Shown piece after piece: positions 15,766 through 24,873 of a DNA stretch of 38,205 nucleotides. Position 1 is the stretch's first letter. Each line of letters starts with the position of its first letter. Made by a program: the position numbers and the translations under genes. Below the pieces are notes generated by a model, which was not told the origin of the DNA, made no database searches, and saw nothing but the letters and a program-made list of their open reading frames with translations. Origin of the DNA: Sphingosinicella sp. (GTDB lineage: Bacteria > Pseudomonadota > Alphaproteobacteria > Sphingomonadales > Sphingomonadaceae); NCBI RefSeq assembly GCF_013911755.1, contig NZ_JACESP010000030.1, positions 1 through 38,205 on the forward strand, written 5' to 3'.

Positions 15766-16053
15766 CTAGCCCTTCTTCTCTTTTTTCTTGTACATCGCGA
15801 GCATTCGCTGCGTCACCGCGAAGCCGCCGAAGATATTGACGCTGGCGAGGGCCACGGCGACGAGACCGAGCCACTTGGCGAGCCCCGAGCCCGCGGCAAG
15901 CGCGGCGATCAGTGCACCCACGATGATGACCGAGGAGATCGCGTTCGTCACCGCCATCAGCGGCGTGTGCAGCGCCGGCGTGACCGACCAGACCACGTAA
16001 TAGCCCACGAAACAGGCCATCACGAAGATCGACAGGATCGAAATGAAGTCCAT
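15766..16053 (-). CDS. pntAB: NAD(P) transhydrogenase subunit alpha, C-terminal membrane part
   Basis: A 95-aa protein with three hydrophobic helices and the family motifs VGYYVVWSVTPALHTPLMAV and NAISSVIIVGA. In enterobacteria this segment is fused to the NAD-binding part of PntA; in alphaproteobacteria it is a separate gene, as here. The ATG at 16053 comes three bases after the pntAA stop and the gene ends six bases before pntB. The C-terminus is lysine-rich (KKKEKKG). Confidence 0.95.
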   Translation of the reverse strand: MDFISILSIFVMACFVGYYVVWSVTPALHTPLMAVTNAISSVIIVGALIAALAAGSGLAKWLGLVAVALASVNIFGGFAVTQRMLAMYKKKEKKG

Positions 16054-16056
16054 GGC

Positions 16057-17199
16057 CTATGCTCCCCCCAGCACCGGATGGACGGCCTTGCCGTCCTTGG
16101 TCAGCCGCACGCCCTTCACGATCTCGTCGTCGTCGGGCAGCACGGGCGCCTTCACGTCCTTGTCCCAGAAGGCGGACAGGAAGTTGAACAGGTTGCGCGC
16201 GTAGAGCAGCGAGGCGTCCGCCGCGAGGCGGCTCGGCACGTTTCTGTGCCCGACGATCTTGACGCCGTGCTTCACCACGATCTCACCCGCCACGGCACCT
16301 TCGACGTTGCCCCCGGCTTCGACCGCGAGGTCGACGAGCACGCTGCCCGGCCGCATCGTCGCGAGCTGCGCGTCACTAACGAGGCGCGGCGCGGCGCGGC
16401 CCGGGATCAGCGCGGTGGTGATGACGATGTCCTGCTTGGCGATGTGCGCCGACACCAGCTCGGCCTGCGCGGCCTTGTACTCGTCCGACATCTCGGTGGC
16501 GTAGCCGCCCGAGCCCTCGCCCTCGATGCCCTTCACGGCCTCGACGAAGATCGGCTTCGCGCCGAGCGAGAGAATCTGCTCCTTCGTCGCCGAGCGCACG
16601 TCGGTCGCCGAGACCTGCGCGCCAAGGCGCCGCGCGGTCGCGATCGCCTGAAGGCCCGCAACACCGACGCCCATGATGAACACCTTCGCCGCCGAGACCG
16701 TGCCCGCCGCCGTCATCATCATCGGAAAGGCGCGGCCGTATTCCGCCGCCGCGTCCAGCACCGCCTTGTAGCCGGCAAGGTTCGACTGCGAGGAAAGCAC
16801 GTCCATCGACTGCGCGCGCGTGATGCGCGGCATAAGCTCCATGGCGAGTGCCTCATAGCCCGCCGCCGCATAGGCTTTCGACCGCTCCGGGTTCGCTGCA
16901 GGGGCGTGCATCGCAACCACGCGCGCACCGGGCGCTACGCCCGCAAGTGAAGCCGGCTCCGGCGCCTGCACGCCAAGCACGATCCCTGCACCGCTGAGAA
17001 CGGACGCGCGAGGGCCCACCTCGGCACCTGCCGCCGCATAATCGGCGTCCGCAATGCCCGACGCGAGACCGGCACCTGATTCCACGGCAACTGCAGCACC
17101 CAGCCCGATGAACTTCTTCACCGTCTCCGGGCTTGCAGCGACGCGGCGCTCAAAATCGGCGGTCTCACCAAGGACCGCGATGCGCACAGGATTCGCCAC
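16057..17199 (-). CDS. pntAA: NAD(P) transhydrogenase subunit alpha, NAD-binding part
   Basis: A 380-aa soluble domain I related to alanine dehydrogenase. It holds LGETADFERRVAASPETV (start), RITRAQSMDVLSSQ (125-138), the hydride-transfer loop, and the nucleotide fold IMGVGVAGLQA (175-185). It binds NAD(H) and docks on the membrane subunits. The start is GTG at 17199, four bases after the stop of the small upstream oxidase-like gene. The operon order aa3 subunit IV-like peptide, pntAA, pntAB, pntB is recalled as common in alphaproteobacteria. Confidence 0.96.
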   Translation of the reverse strand: MANPVRIAVLGETADFERRVAASPETVKKFIGLGAAVAVESGAGLASGIADADYAAAGAEVGPRASVLSGAGIVLGVQAPEPASLAGVAPGARVVAMHAPAANPERSKAYAAAGYEALAMELMPRITRAQSMDVLSSQSNLAGYKAVLDAAAEYGRAFPMMMTAAGTVSAAKVFIMGVGVAGLQAIATARRLGAQVSATDVRSATKEQILSLGAKPIFVEAVKGIEGEGSGGYATEMSDEYKAAQAELVSAHIAKQDIVITTALIPGRAAPRLVSDAQLATMRPGSVLVDLAVEAGGNVEGAVAGEIVVKHGVKIVGHRNVPSRLAADASLLYARNLFNFLSAFWDKDVKAPVLPDDDEIVKGVRLTKDGKAVHPVLGGA

Positions 17200-17203
17200 G
17201 GGG

Positions 17204-17344
17204 CTAGTTGTACAGGAAGAGGAGCATACCGAGCAGCACGAGCACGATTCCGATCGTGCCGTACTTCATCATCGCGAGGAAACCCGCATAGGTCTTCGCG
17301 TGATCCTTCATCGCCTTGTTCGTGTAAGTGCTGTTCTGCGCCAT
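17204..17344 (-). CDS. aa3-type cytochrome c oxidase subunit IV-like peptide
   Basis: A 46-aa peptide: a polar N-terminus with KAMKDHAKTYAGFLAMMKYG followed by one membrane helix (IGIVLVLLGMLLFLY). This is the bacterial aa3 subunit IV family, seen mostly as the single-helix accessory subunit of alphaproteobacterial oxidases and often encoded directly upstream of pntAA. It is too short to be recovered by length filters. The ATG at 17344 is preceded by GGGGGACG. A role specific to the transhydrogenase rather than the oxidase is possible but not shown. Confidence 0.88.
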   Translation of the reverse strand: MAQNSTYTNKAMKDHAKTYAGFLAMMKYGTIGIVLVLLGMLLFLYN

Positions 17345-17379
17345 TTCAAACGTCCCCCATCCGGACCTGATTCCGCCCG

Positions 17380-17407
17380 TTCATAGCAACACACACTCAA
17401 GTGTGAA
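17380..17407 (-). promoter_or_regulatory. Putative promoter of the pnt operon with an operator-like dyad
   Basis: On the minus strand TTCACA (17407-17402) and TATGAA (17385-17380) are 16 bases apart. A perfect six-base inverted repeat, CACACT-CA-AGTGTG (17392-17405), overlaps the -35 element and spacer, where a repressor could block RNA polymerase. No regulator is assigned. Confidence 0.4.
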
Positions 17408-17498
17408 GCGAAAAACGGGTCATCATCTTAACCAGACGGCAAGGCGCTGTGCCGTATCGAGACAGGCGGGTCATTTTTGGGAAGCAGAGATTCGGCAA

Positions 17499-18959
<1,461 letters not shown>

Positions 18960-19025
18960 ACCGCAGAAAACGTGGTTTCCGCGGCATGGGCTGCACATTG
19001 CCCCCTTGATGTTTTGCCAATCGTC

Positions 19026-19043
19026 CCTGATCTTCACATCAGG
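19026..19043. promoter_or_regulatory. Inverted repeat in the clpA leader region
   Basis: CCTGAT and ATCAGG flank six bases, 34 bases before the clpA ATG. It may be an operator or a small hairpin in the clpA leader. Confidence 0.35.
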
Positions 19044-19077
19044 CAGCGGATGTTTCGCCGCCTCGCAGGAGTGATGA

Positions 19078-21423
19078 ATGCCCGCCTTTGCCCGCGAGCT
19101 TGAGCACACGCTTCACAACGCCCTCGCCGAAGCGAGCCGGCGGCGGCATGAATATGCCACGCTCGAACACCTGCTGTTCGCGCTGATCGGCGACAGCCAT
19201 GCCTCCGCGGTGATGAAGGCCTGCGGCGTCGATCTCGACCAGCTCGGCGAGGAGCTGACCGGCTATCTCGACAAGGAGCTTGAGCCGCTGCGCGCGGGCG
19301 ATCAGGTCGATCCCAATCCCACGGCTGGCTTCCAGCGTGTCGTGCAGCGCGCGATCCTGCACGTGCAGTCTTCAGGCCGCGACGAGGTGACCGGCGCCAA
19401 CGTGCTCGTCGCGCTCTTCTCGGAGCGAGAGAGCCACGCCGTCTATTTCCTGCAGCAGCAGGACATGACGCGGCTTGATGCGGTTTCGTATCTCAGCCAC
19501 GGCATCGCCAAGTCGCCCTCGCTTTCCGAGCCGCGCGCGGTGCGCGGCGCGGACGAGCCGGCCGACGAGGCAAAGGACAAGGGCAATGCCAAGAAGCCCG
19601 CGGATTCGCCGCTGAAGCAGTTCTGCGTCAATCTCAACGACAAGGCGCTTTCGGGCAAGGTCGATCCGCTGATCGGCCGCGCCGCCGAGGTCGACCGCAC
19701 GATCCAGATTCTCTGCCGCCGCTCCAAGAACAACCCGCTCTACGTGGGCGATCCGGGCGTGGGCAAGACCGCCATTGCCGAGGGTCTCGCGCGCAAGATC
19801 GTCGAAGGCGACGTGCCCGACGTGCTGAAAGACGCGGTGATCTATGCGCTCGACATGGGCGCACTGCTCGCGGGCACGCGCTATCGCGGCGATTTCGAGG
19901 AGCGGCTGAAGGGCGTCGTCAACGAGCTCGAGAAGATGCCCGAGGCGATCCTGTTCATCGACGAAATCCACACGGTGATCGGCGCAGGCGCCACGTCGGG
20001 CGGCGCGATGGATGCGTCCAACCTTCTGAAGCCCGCGCTTTCGGGCGGCGCGATCCGCTGCATCGGCTCGACCACCTACAAGGAATTCCGCAACCACTTC
20101 GAGAAGGACCGCGCGCTCCTGCGACGGTTCCAGAAGATCGACGTGAAGGAACCCTCGATCGAGGACACGGTGCGCATCCTGCTCGGCCTCAAGACCTATT
20201 TCGAAGAGCACCACAAGGTCCGCTACACCAACGAGGCCGTGAAGACCGCGGTGGAGCTGTCGGCGCGCTACATCAACGATCGCAAGCTGCCCGACAAGGC
20301 AATCGACGTGATCGACGAGGTCGGCGCCTCGCAGATGCTGTTGCCGCCCGCCAAGCGCAAGAAGGTCATCGGCGTGAAGGACGTCGAGGCCGTCGTCGCG
20401 ACGATCGCGCGCATCCCGCCGAAGTCCGTGTCGTCCGACGACAAGAAGGTGCTGGCGACGCTGGAGCAGGACCTGAAGCGCGTCGTGTTCGGGCAGGACA
20501 AGGCGATCGAGACGCTCGCGTCAGCGATCAAGCTGTCGCGCGCGGGGCTCCGCGAGCCGAACAAGCCGATCGGCAACTACCTGTTCTCCGGCCCCACCGG
20601 CGTCGGCAAGACGGAAGTGGCGCGCCAGCTCGCCGCGATTCTCGGCATTCCGCTGCAACGTTTCGACATGTCGGAATATATGGAGCGCCACTCGGTGAGC
20701 CGCCTGATCGGCGCACCTCCGGGCTATGTCGGCTTCGATCAGGGCGGGCTCTTGACGGATGCCGTCGACCAGAACCCGCACTCGGTGCTGCTCCTCGACG
20801 AGATCGAAAAGGCGCACCCGGACCTGTTCAACATCCTGCTGCAGGTGATGGACGCCGGAAAGCTTACCGATCACCACGGCAAGACGGTCGATTTCCGCAA
20901 CGTCATCCTCATCATGACGACGAACGCGGGCGCGTCGGACATGGCGAAGGAAGGCATCGGCTTCGGCTCCACCGTGCGCGTGGGCGAGGACGAGGAAGCC
21001 ATCAAGCGTATGTTCACGCCAGAGTTCCGCAACCGTCTCGATGCCACGGTGCCGTTCGGCTACCTGCCGACGCCGGTCGTCGCGATGGTCGTGGACAAGT
21101 TCATCCTCGAACTCGAACTCCAGCTCGCCGACCGCGACGTCCACATCAAGCTTTCGGACGAAGCGAAGAGCTGGCTGATCGAGCGCGGTTACGACAGGCT
21201 CTACGGCGCGCGCCCGCTCGCCCGGCTCATCCAGACCACGATCAAGCAACCGCTCGCGGAAGAGCTGCTGTTCGGCAAGCTGGTGAACGGCGGCGAGGTC
21301 GTGGTCCACATCAAGGACGACCGACCGACATTCGAGATCATCGCGGCGGCACCAAAGCCGCGCGCCGCCAAAAAGGGCAAGACGGGCGAGGCGAAGGGCG
21401 GTAAGAAAACCGTCGATGCGTGA
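19078..21423 (+). CDS. clpA: ATP-dependent Clp protease ATP-binding subunit ClpA
   Basis: A 781-aa AAA+ unfoldase. The N-terminal double-repeat domain (1-145) has LEHLLFALIGD; AAA-1 has Walker A GDPGVGKTA (224-232); AAA-2 has GPTGVGKTE (505-513). There is no ClpB-type middle coiled coil, and the ClpP-docking loop reads GIGFGS (IGF at 627-629), both pointing to ClpA. It feeds proteins to ClpP. The C-terminus is Lys/Ala-rich. The ATG at 19078 follows AGGAG by six bases. clpS, which often precedes clpA, is absent; instead the upstream gene is the NtrC-like regulator. An eight-base overlap joins it to a small membrane protein gene. Confidence 0.97.
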   Translation: MPAFARELEHTLHNALAEASRRRHEYATLEHLLFALIGDSHASAVMKACGVDLDQLGEELTGYLDKELEPLRAGDQVDPNPTAGFQRVVQRAILHVQSSGRDEVTGANVLVALFSERESHAVYFLQQQDMTRLDAVSYLSHGIAKSPSLSEPRAVRGADEPADEAKDKGNAKKPADSPLKQFCVNLNDKALSGKVDPLIGRAAEVDRTIQILCRRSKNNPLYVGDPGVGKTAIAEGLARKIVEGDVPDVLKDAVIYALDMGALLAGTRYRGDFEERLKGVVNELEKMPEAILFIDEIHTVIGAGATSGGAMDASNLLKPALSGGAIRCIGSTTYKEFRNHFEKDRALLRRFQKIDVKEPSIEDTVRILLGLKTYFEEHHKVRYTNEAVKTAVELSARYINDRKLPDKAIDVIDEVGASQMLLPPAKRKKVIGVKDVEAVVATIARIPPKSVSSDDKKVLATLEQDLKRVVFGQDKAIETLASAIKLSRAGLREPNKPIGNYLFSGPTGVGKTEVARQLAAILGIPLQRFDMSEYMERHSVSRLIGAPPGYVGFDQGGLLTDAVDQNPHSVLLLDEIEKAHPDLFNILLQVMDAGKLTDHHGKTVDFRNVILIMTTNAGASDMAKEGIGFGSTVRVGEDEEAIKRMFTPEFRNRLDATVPFGYLPTPVVAMVVDKFILELELQLADRDVHIKLSDEAKSWLIERGYDRLYGARPLARLIQTTIKQPLAEELLFGKLVNGGEVVVHIKDDRPTFEIIAAAPKPRAAKKGKTGEAKGGKKTVDA

Positions 21424-21769
21424 TGAGCCTCAGACGGGCGAAGACAAGCCGATCAACCGCCGGAACCTGCTGATCGTTCTCGGCGGTCTCGGCGCGCTCT
21501 TGCTGCTTTCCAACATCGACGGACCCGGCTTCAGCCTCATTTCGGACGACGACGAAGCTGCGATCACGATCGATTCAAAGGGCGACGAGATCGAAGCCAA
21601 GGTGGAGCGGATCGAGGCGGCCGTCGAGAAGCGCCTGGAGGGAGCCGCCGAACGCATCGAAGCGGCCGAAACGGGCGCCCGCGTCAATGAAGACGAACTT
21701 GATACGGCGATCGAGGAACTCCGCGACGGCGATCCGGAGCGCTTTCTGAAGACCATCGAAGCGCTTTAG
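21416..21769 (+). CDS. Small membrane-anchored coiled-coil protein, function unknown
   Basis: A 117-aa protein not recognised as a named family. A polar N-terminus (1-17) is followed by one membrane helix (NLLIVLGGLGALLLLSNI) and an acidic, mostly helical tail. Residues 55-85 contain heptad-like repeats of Glu-Arg-Ile-Glu-Ala-Ala (KVERIEAA, AERIEAA) that predict a coiled coil, probably dimer-forming. The tail ends ERFLKTIEAL. The ATG at 21416 lies inside the last codons of clpA, so translation is probably coupled to ClpA. An adaptor or membrane tether for ClpAP would fit the position but is only a guess. Confidence 0.7.
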   Translation: MRDEPQTGEDKPINRRNLLIVLGGLGALLLLSNIDGPGFSLISDDDEAAITIDSKGDEIEAKVERIEAAVEKRLEGAAERIEAAETGARVNEDELDTAIEELRDGDPERFLKTIEAL

Positions 21770-21875
21770 TCGCCCCGTCGGCGGCGACCCTGTTCGCGAC
21801 CGTTCGTCCTGAAAACAGTGCGTTGTAGCGCACGGAGCGATTGCCCATCGCATCTCTCGCCCGCAAACTTCGTCG

Positions 21876-23039
21876 ATGAAGGCACGGGGCCCCTGGCATG
21901 ATTACCCCCGCGCGCTGCGCGAGCTGCTGCGCCGCGAGCCACAGTCGCTGCCGATGGTCGCCGCGAAGCTCGGCTGGTGCCGGGCGCGGCATGGCCTGGG
22001 ACCTCGCGACTTCTTCGATTTCGAATTGCGACATCGCCCAACGTCGACGTGGCGCGATTATCTGAGTGATGTGCCGCACATGCGACGGATCATGCGCGCG
22101 CTTCACCCGGAGCACCTTGCGCGGCTCGCAAACGACAAGGTGCTGAGCACCGAGCGACTGATGGAACGGGGTGTACCGGTCGCGCCGGTCTACGTGGTCG
22201 CCGGACGCGACACCCAGAGCCATCCGGCAGGCGGGCGCCTCTCGGTCGTCAACGATGCCGCGACACTGAGGCGATGGCTTGAAGGCGCGCCGGATCGCCT
22301 GTTCTGCAAGCCCGCGACGGGCTCATTCGGGAACGGCGTTTTCCGCGCGCACCGCGACGGCGCACATTGGCGCGTCGGTGGCATTTCGATGTCGGCGGCC
22401 GCTTTCGCGGAGCATCTGCTGGGACAGGACGACCGGTCGGGAACGCTTGTCAGCCCCGAGCTTCGCAATCATCCTGCGCTGGCCCCGATCGCGGCTGACC
22501 TCGGTCTCTCCGCGACGCGCGTCTATACAGCGTATACCACGACCGGAATCGAGATCTTCTGCACCATCCAGAAGGTCATGACGACGCCGGCGCTCGCGGA
22601 CAACTTCCACGACGGCAGCACAGGCCATCTGCTGTGTTTTGTCGATCCTGAAAACGGCTGCATCACCCGCGCATATGGCCGTGATCCCGACGATCAAATC
22701 CGGCTCAGCACCTACGAGACGCACGCCCTGACGGGCGCCCATTTCACCGGCTTTCCCATTCCGTTCTGGAACGAGATACTGGAGGTCGCCCGCGCAGCGA
22801 CCGAAGCCATGCCCGAATTGCCCCTCCCCGGCCTCGACATCGCATTGACGGAGACCGGGCCGGTGGTGCTGGAATCGAATGCCTATTGCTTCGCCATCGC
22901 ACCGCAACTGCAGTTCGGTGGACTACGCCCGACCCTTGAAAGCCTGCTGCCCCGTCTCGCGGTCGATCCGGAGCGGCGCGACGATGCGCTGTGGGCCCTG
23001 CGCACCGGCGAGCCGGGCGCCCGCCGCAACACGCACTGA
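21876..23039 (+). CDS. ATP-grasp enzyme, probable sugar-transfer-associated type (ATPgrasp_ST)
   Basis: A 387-aa protein with ATP-grasp features: NDKVLSTERLMERGVPVAP (86-104, the lead-in helix typical of ATP-grasp ligases), the phosphate-binding strand-loop FCKPATGSFGNGV (143-155) and the metal-binding end DIALTETGPVVLESN (321-335; Glu332 and Asn335 as ligands). The arrangement resembles the Pfam 'sugar-transfer associated ATP-grasp' group, whose members would join a carboxylate to an amine or alcohol. No partner sugar or lipid gene is next to it. No convincing ribosome site precedes the ATG at 21876. It converges on mmsB with a four-base gap. Confidence 0.65.
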   Translation: MKARGPWHDYPRALRELLRREPQSLPMVAAKLGWCRARHGLGPRDFFDFELRHRPTSTWRDYLSDVPHMRRIMRALHPEHLARLANDKVLSTERLMERGVPVAPVYVVAGRDTQSHPAGGRLSVVNDAATLRRWLEGAPDRLFCKPATGSFGNGVFRAHRDGAHWRVGGISMSAAAFAEHLLGQDDRSGTLVSPELRNHPALAPIAADLGLSATRVYTAYTTTGIEIFCTIQKVMTTPALADNFHDGSTGHLLCFVDPENGCITRAYGRDPDDQIRLSTYETHALTGAHFTGFPIPFWNEILEVARAATEAMPELPLPGLDIALTETGPVVLESNAYCFAIAPQLQFGGLRPTLESLLPRLAVDPERRDDALWALRTGEPGARRNTH

Positions 23040-23043
23040 CGAA

Positions 23044-23937
23044 TCAGGCGCACCAGCTGCCGTCGAGCAGCTTGATGATGCCCGAGAAGTCCTTCGCCGC
23101 ACCACCGAGGTTCGAGAAAGCTTGATAGAGCGCTTCGGCCTGTGCGCCCATCGGCGTCGCGGCATTCGACGCAGCGGCGGCTTCCATGGCGAGCTTCAGA
23201 TCCTTCAGCATCAGTGCGGCGGCAAAGCCGCCCTCGTAATCGCGGTTGGACGGCGCGGCAGGCACCGGGCCCGGGACCGGACAATAGCTCGTCATCGACC
23301 AGCACTGACCGCTCGCCTTCGAGGAAATATCGAAGAAGACCTGCGCGTCGAGGCCGAGTTTCTCGGCGAGCGCGAACGCTTCGCACGTGCCGATCATCGA
23401 GATGCCGAGCAGCATGTTGTTGCAGATTTTCGCTGCCTGCCCGGCACCCGCGCCGCCCGCGTGGATCACCGCCTTGCCCATGCGCGAGAGAATCGGCTCG
23501 GCGCGGCCGAACGCCGCCGCCTCACCGCCAACCATGAAGGTGAGTGTGCCGCCCGACGCCGCCGCAACGCCGCCCGAAACCGGCGCATCGACCATCGCGA
23601 AGCCCTGCGCGGTTGCGGCTTCGACAACCTTGCGCGCCGTCACCACGTCGATCGTCGAGCAGTCCATGAACAACGCGCCCGACTTAGCCGCACCAAAGAC
23701 CTCGCCATTGTAGACGGCTTCGACATGCTTGCCGGCGGGCAGCATGGTGACGACAGCGTCCGCGCCCGAAACCGCCTCCGCAGCGCTGCCTGCAACCGTG
23801 CAGCCGTCGCCCTTCGCGCGTGCGAGCGCATCGGCGCTGAGATCGAAGGCGCGCACGGCGTATCCCGCCTTCGCAAGGTTTGCCGCCATGCCCGAGCCCA
23901 TGTTGCCGAGCCCGATGAATGCGATTGTCTCCGCCAT
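23044..23937 (-). CDS. mmsB: 3-hydroxyisobutyrate dehydrogenase
   Basis: A 297-aa beta-hydroxyacid dehydrogenase: NAD-binding FIGLGNMGSGMAANL (7-21), MDCSTIDV (91-98), substrate motif DAPVSGGVAAASGGTLTFM (117-135) and catalytic Lys170 in GQAAKICNN. It oxidises 3-hydroxyisobutyrate to methylmalonate semialdehyde in valine breakdown. The ATG at 23937 has GGGGAG eight bases upstream; the longer frame to 23967 is rejected. In other bacteria it often sits with acyl-CoA dehydrogenase and mmsA; here those are not adjacent, so it is probably transcribed alone. Confidence 0.92.
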   Translation of the reverse strand: MAETIAFIGLGNMGSGMAANLAKAGYAVRAFDLSADALARAKGDGCTVAGSAAEAVSGADAVVTMLPAGKHVEAVYNGEVFGAAKSGALFMDCSTIDVVTARKVVEAATAQGFAMVDAPVSGGVAAASGGTLTFMVGGEAAAFGRAEPILSRMGKAVIHAGGAGAGQAAKICNNMLLGISMIGTCEAFALAEKLGLDAQVFFDISSKASGQCWSMTSYCPVPGPVPAAPSNRDYEGGFAAALMLKDLKLAMEAAAASNAATPMGAQAEALYQAFSNLGGAAKDFSGIIKLLDGSWCA

Positions 23938-23993
23938 GCCGATCTCCCCTTGTCTTGTCAGGGGCAAGGTCTAGCCACGCGCGGCGGCAAAAG

Positions 23994-24029
23994 AAAAGGC
24001 CCGGCGCGCCGAAACGCACCGGGCCTTTT
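23994..24029. terminator. Rho-independent terminator (bidirectional)
   Basis: AAAAGGCCCGG (23994-24004) pairs with CCGGGCCTTTT (24019-24029) around a 14-base loop. It has T-rich ends on both strands and lies just downstream of the Bax inhibitor-1 family gene, which ends at 24053 on the minus strand. Confidence 0.9.
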
Positions 24030-24052
24030 TGCAGGTCGTAGCTGCGAAAATG

Positions 24053-24781
24053 CTATTCGCGATTTCCGAACAGCTGCAGCATGAACATGAACATGTTGAC
24101 GAAGTCGAGGTAGAGCGACAGCGCGCCCATCACCACGGCCTTGCCGACGAAGTCGCTGCCCGCGACCTGGAAGTACATGTTCTTGATGCGCTGCGTGTCA
24201 TACGCCGTCAGGCCCGCGAAGATCAGCACGCCGATCACCGAGATCACGAACTGCATCACCGACGAGCCGAGGAACATGTTCACCACGCTCGCGATGATAA
24301 GGCCGATGAGGCCCATCACGAGGAACGTGCCGAAGCCCGACAGATCCTTCTTCGTCGTGTAGCCGAACAGGCTGAGACCCGCGAAGGCGCCCGCCGTGAT
24401 GAAGAACATGCGCGCGATCGATGTGCCCGTATAGGTCAGGAAGATCGTCGACATCGACAGGCCCATCACCGCTGCAAAGGCCCAGAAGATGCCCTGCGCG
24501 GCAGGCGTGGACAGCTTGTTGATGCCGAAGCTCAGCACCATCACGAAGGCGAGCGGCGAAAGTATCAACACCCACGCGAGCAGACCGCCCTGCGAAAAGA
24601 CCTGCGCCGCCATGCCGCTGTTCGCGAACAGCAGCGCCACGATGCCGGAAAGAAGCACGCCGGAGGCCATATAGTTGTAGACCGACAGCATGTATTTGCG
24701 AAGGCCGGCGTCAAAAGCGACACCTTCGGCCGTTGTCGCCGGGCGACCGTAAGCCAGGCGAGGATCCGTCTGGTTCACCAT
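24053..24781 (-). CDS. Bax inhibitor-1/YccA family membrane protein
   Basis: A 242-aa protein with seven hydrophobic helices and the BI-1 family features: a polar N-terminus with AFDAGLRKYMLSVYNYMASG, and the conserved C-terminal YDTQRIKNMY and LSLYLDFVNMFMFMLQLFG. In bacteria members are inner-membrane proteins; YccA modulates FtsH, and BsYetJ is a pH-sensitive calcium leak. The ATG at 24781 was chosen because GGGAGA lies nine bases upstream; a GTG three codons earlier would abut that site. A good promoter lies upstream and a strong terminator downstream, so it is monocistronic. Confidence 0.93.
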   Translation of the reverse strand: MVNQTDPRLAYGRPATTAEGVAFDAGLRKYMLSVYNYMASGVLLSGIVALLFANSGMAAQVFSQGGLLAWVLILSPLAFVMVLSFGINKLSTPAAQGIFWAFAAVMGLSMSTIFLTYTGTSIARMFFITAGAFAGLSLFGYTTKKDLSGFGTFLVMGLIGLIIASVVNMFLGSSVMQFVISVIGVLIFAGLTAYDTQRIKNMYFQVAGSDFVGKAVVMGALSLYLDFVNMFMFMLQLFGNRE

Positions 24782-24825
24782 GTTATTCACTCTCCCATTC
24801 GCCGGGTCATCCGGCTTGCCCCTGC

Positions 24826-24854
24826 AATATCGTGTGGATTGGCCTTGGCTTCAA
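24826..24854 (-). promoter_or_regulatory. Putative sigma70-type promoter of the Bax inhibitor-1 family gene
   Basis: On the minus strand TTGAAG (24854-24849) and GATATT (24831-24826) are separated by 17 bases. They lie in the gap between ybbP and this gene. Confidence 0.45.
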
Positions 24855-24873
24855 GGAAAACCGGACCAATTCA

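Noticed and set aside
15469-16950. Open frame of 493 codons on the plus strand opposite the pnt genes
   Set aside because: Arg/His-rich product with no domain, antisense to three clear transhydrogenase genes.
17328-17498. N-terminal extension of the NtrC-like regulator
   Set aside because: The extra 57 residues are unlike any receiver domain and cover the promoter region of the divergent pnt operon.
19005-19035. Possible heat-shock (sigma32) or sigma70 promoter before clpA
   Set aside because: CTTGATG is present, but no convincing -10 element lies at the right distance.
21769-21788. Hairpin after the small gene downstream of clpA
   Set aside because: GTCGCC/GGCGAC arms pair, but no T run follows, so it is not supported as a terminator.
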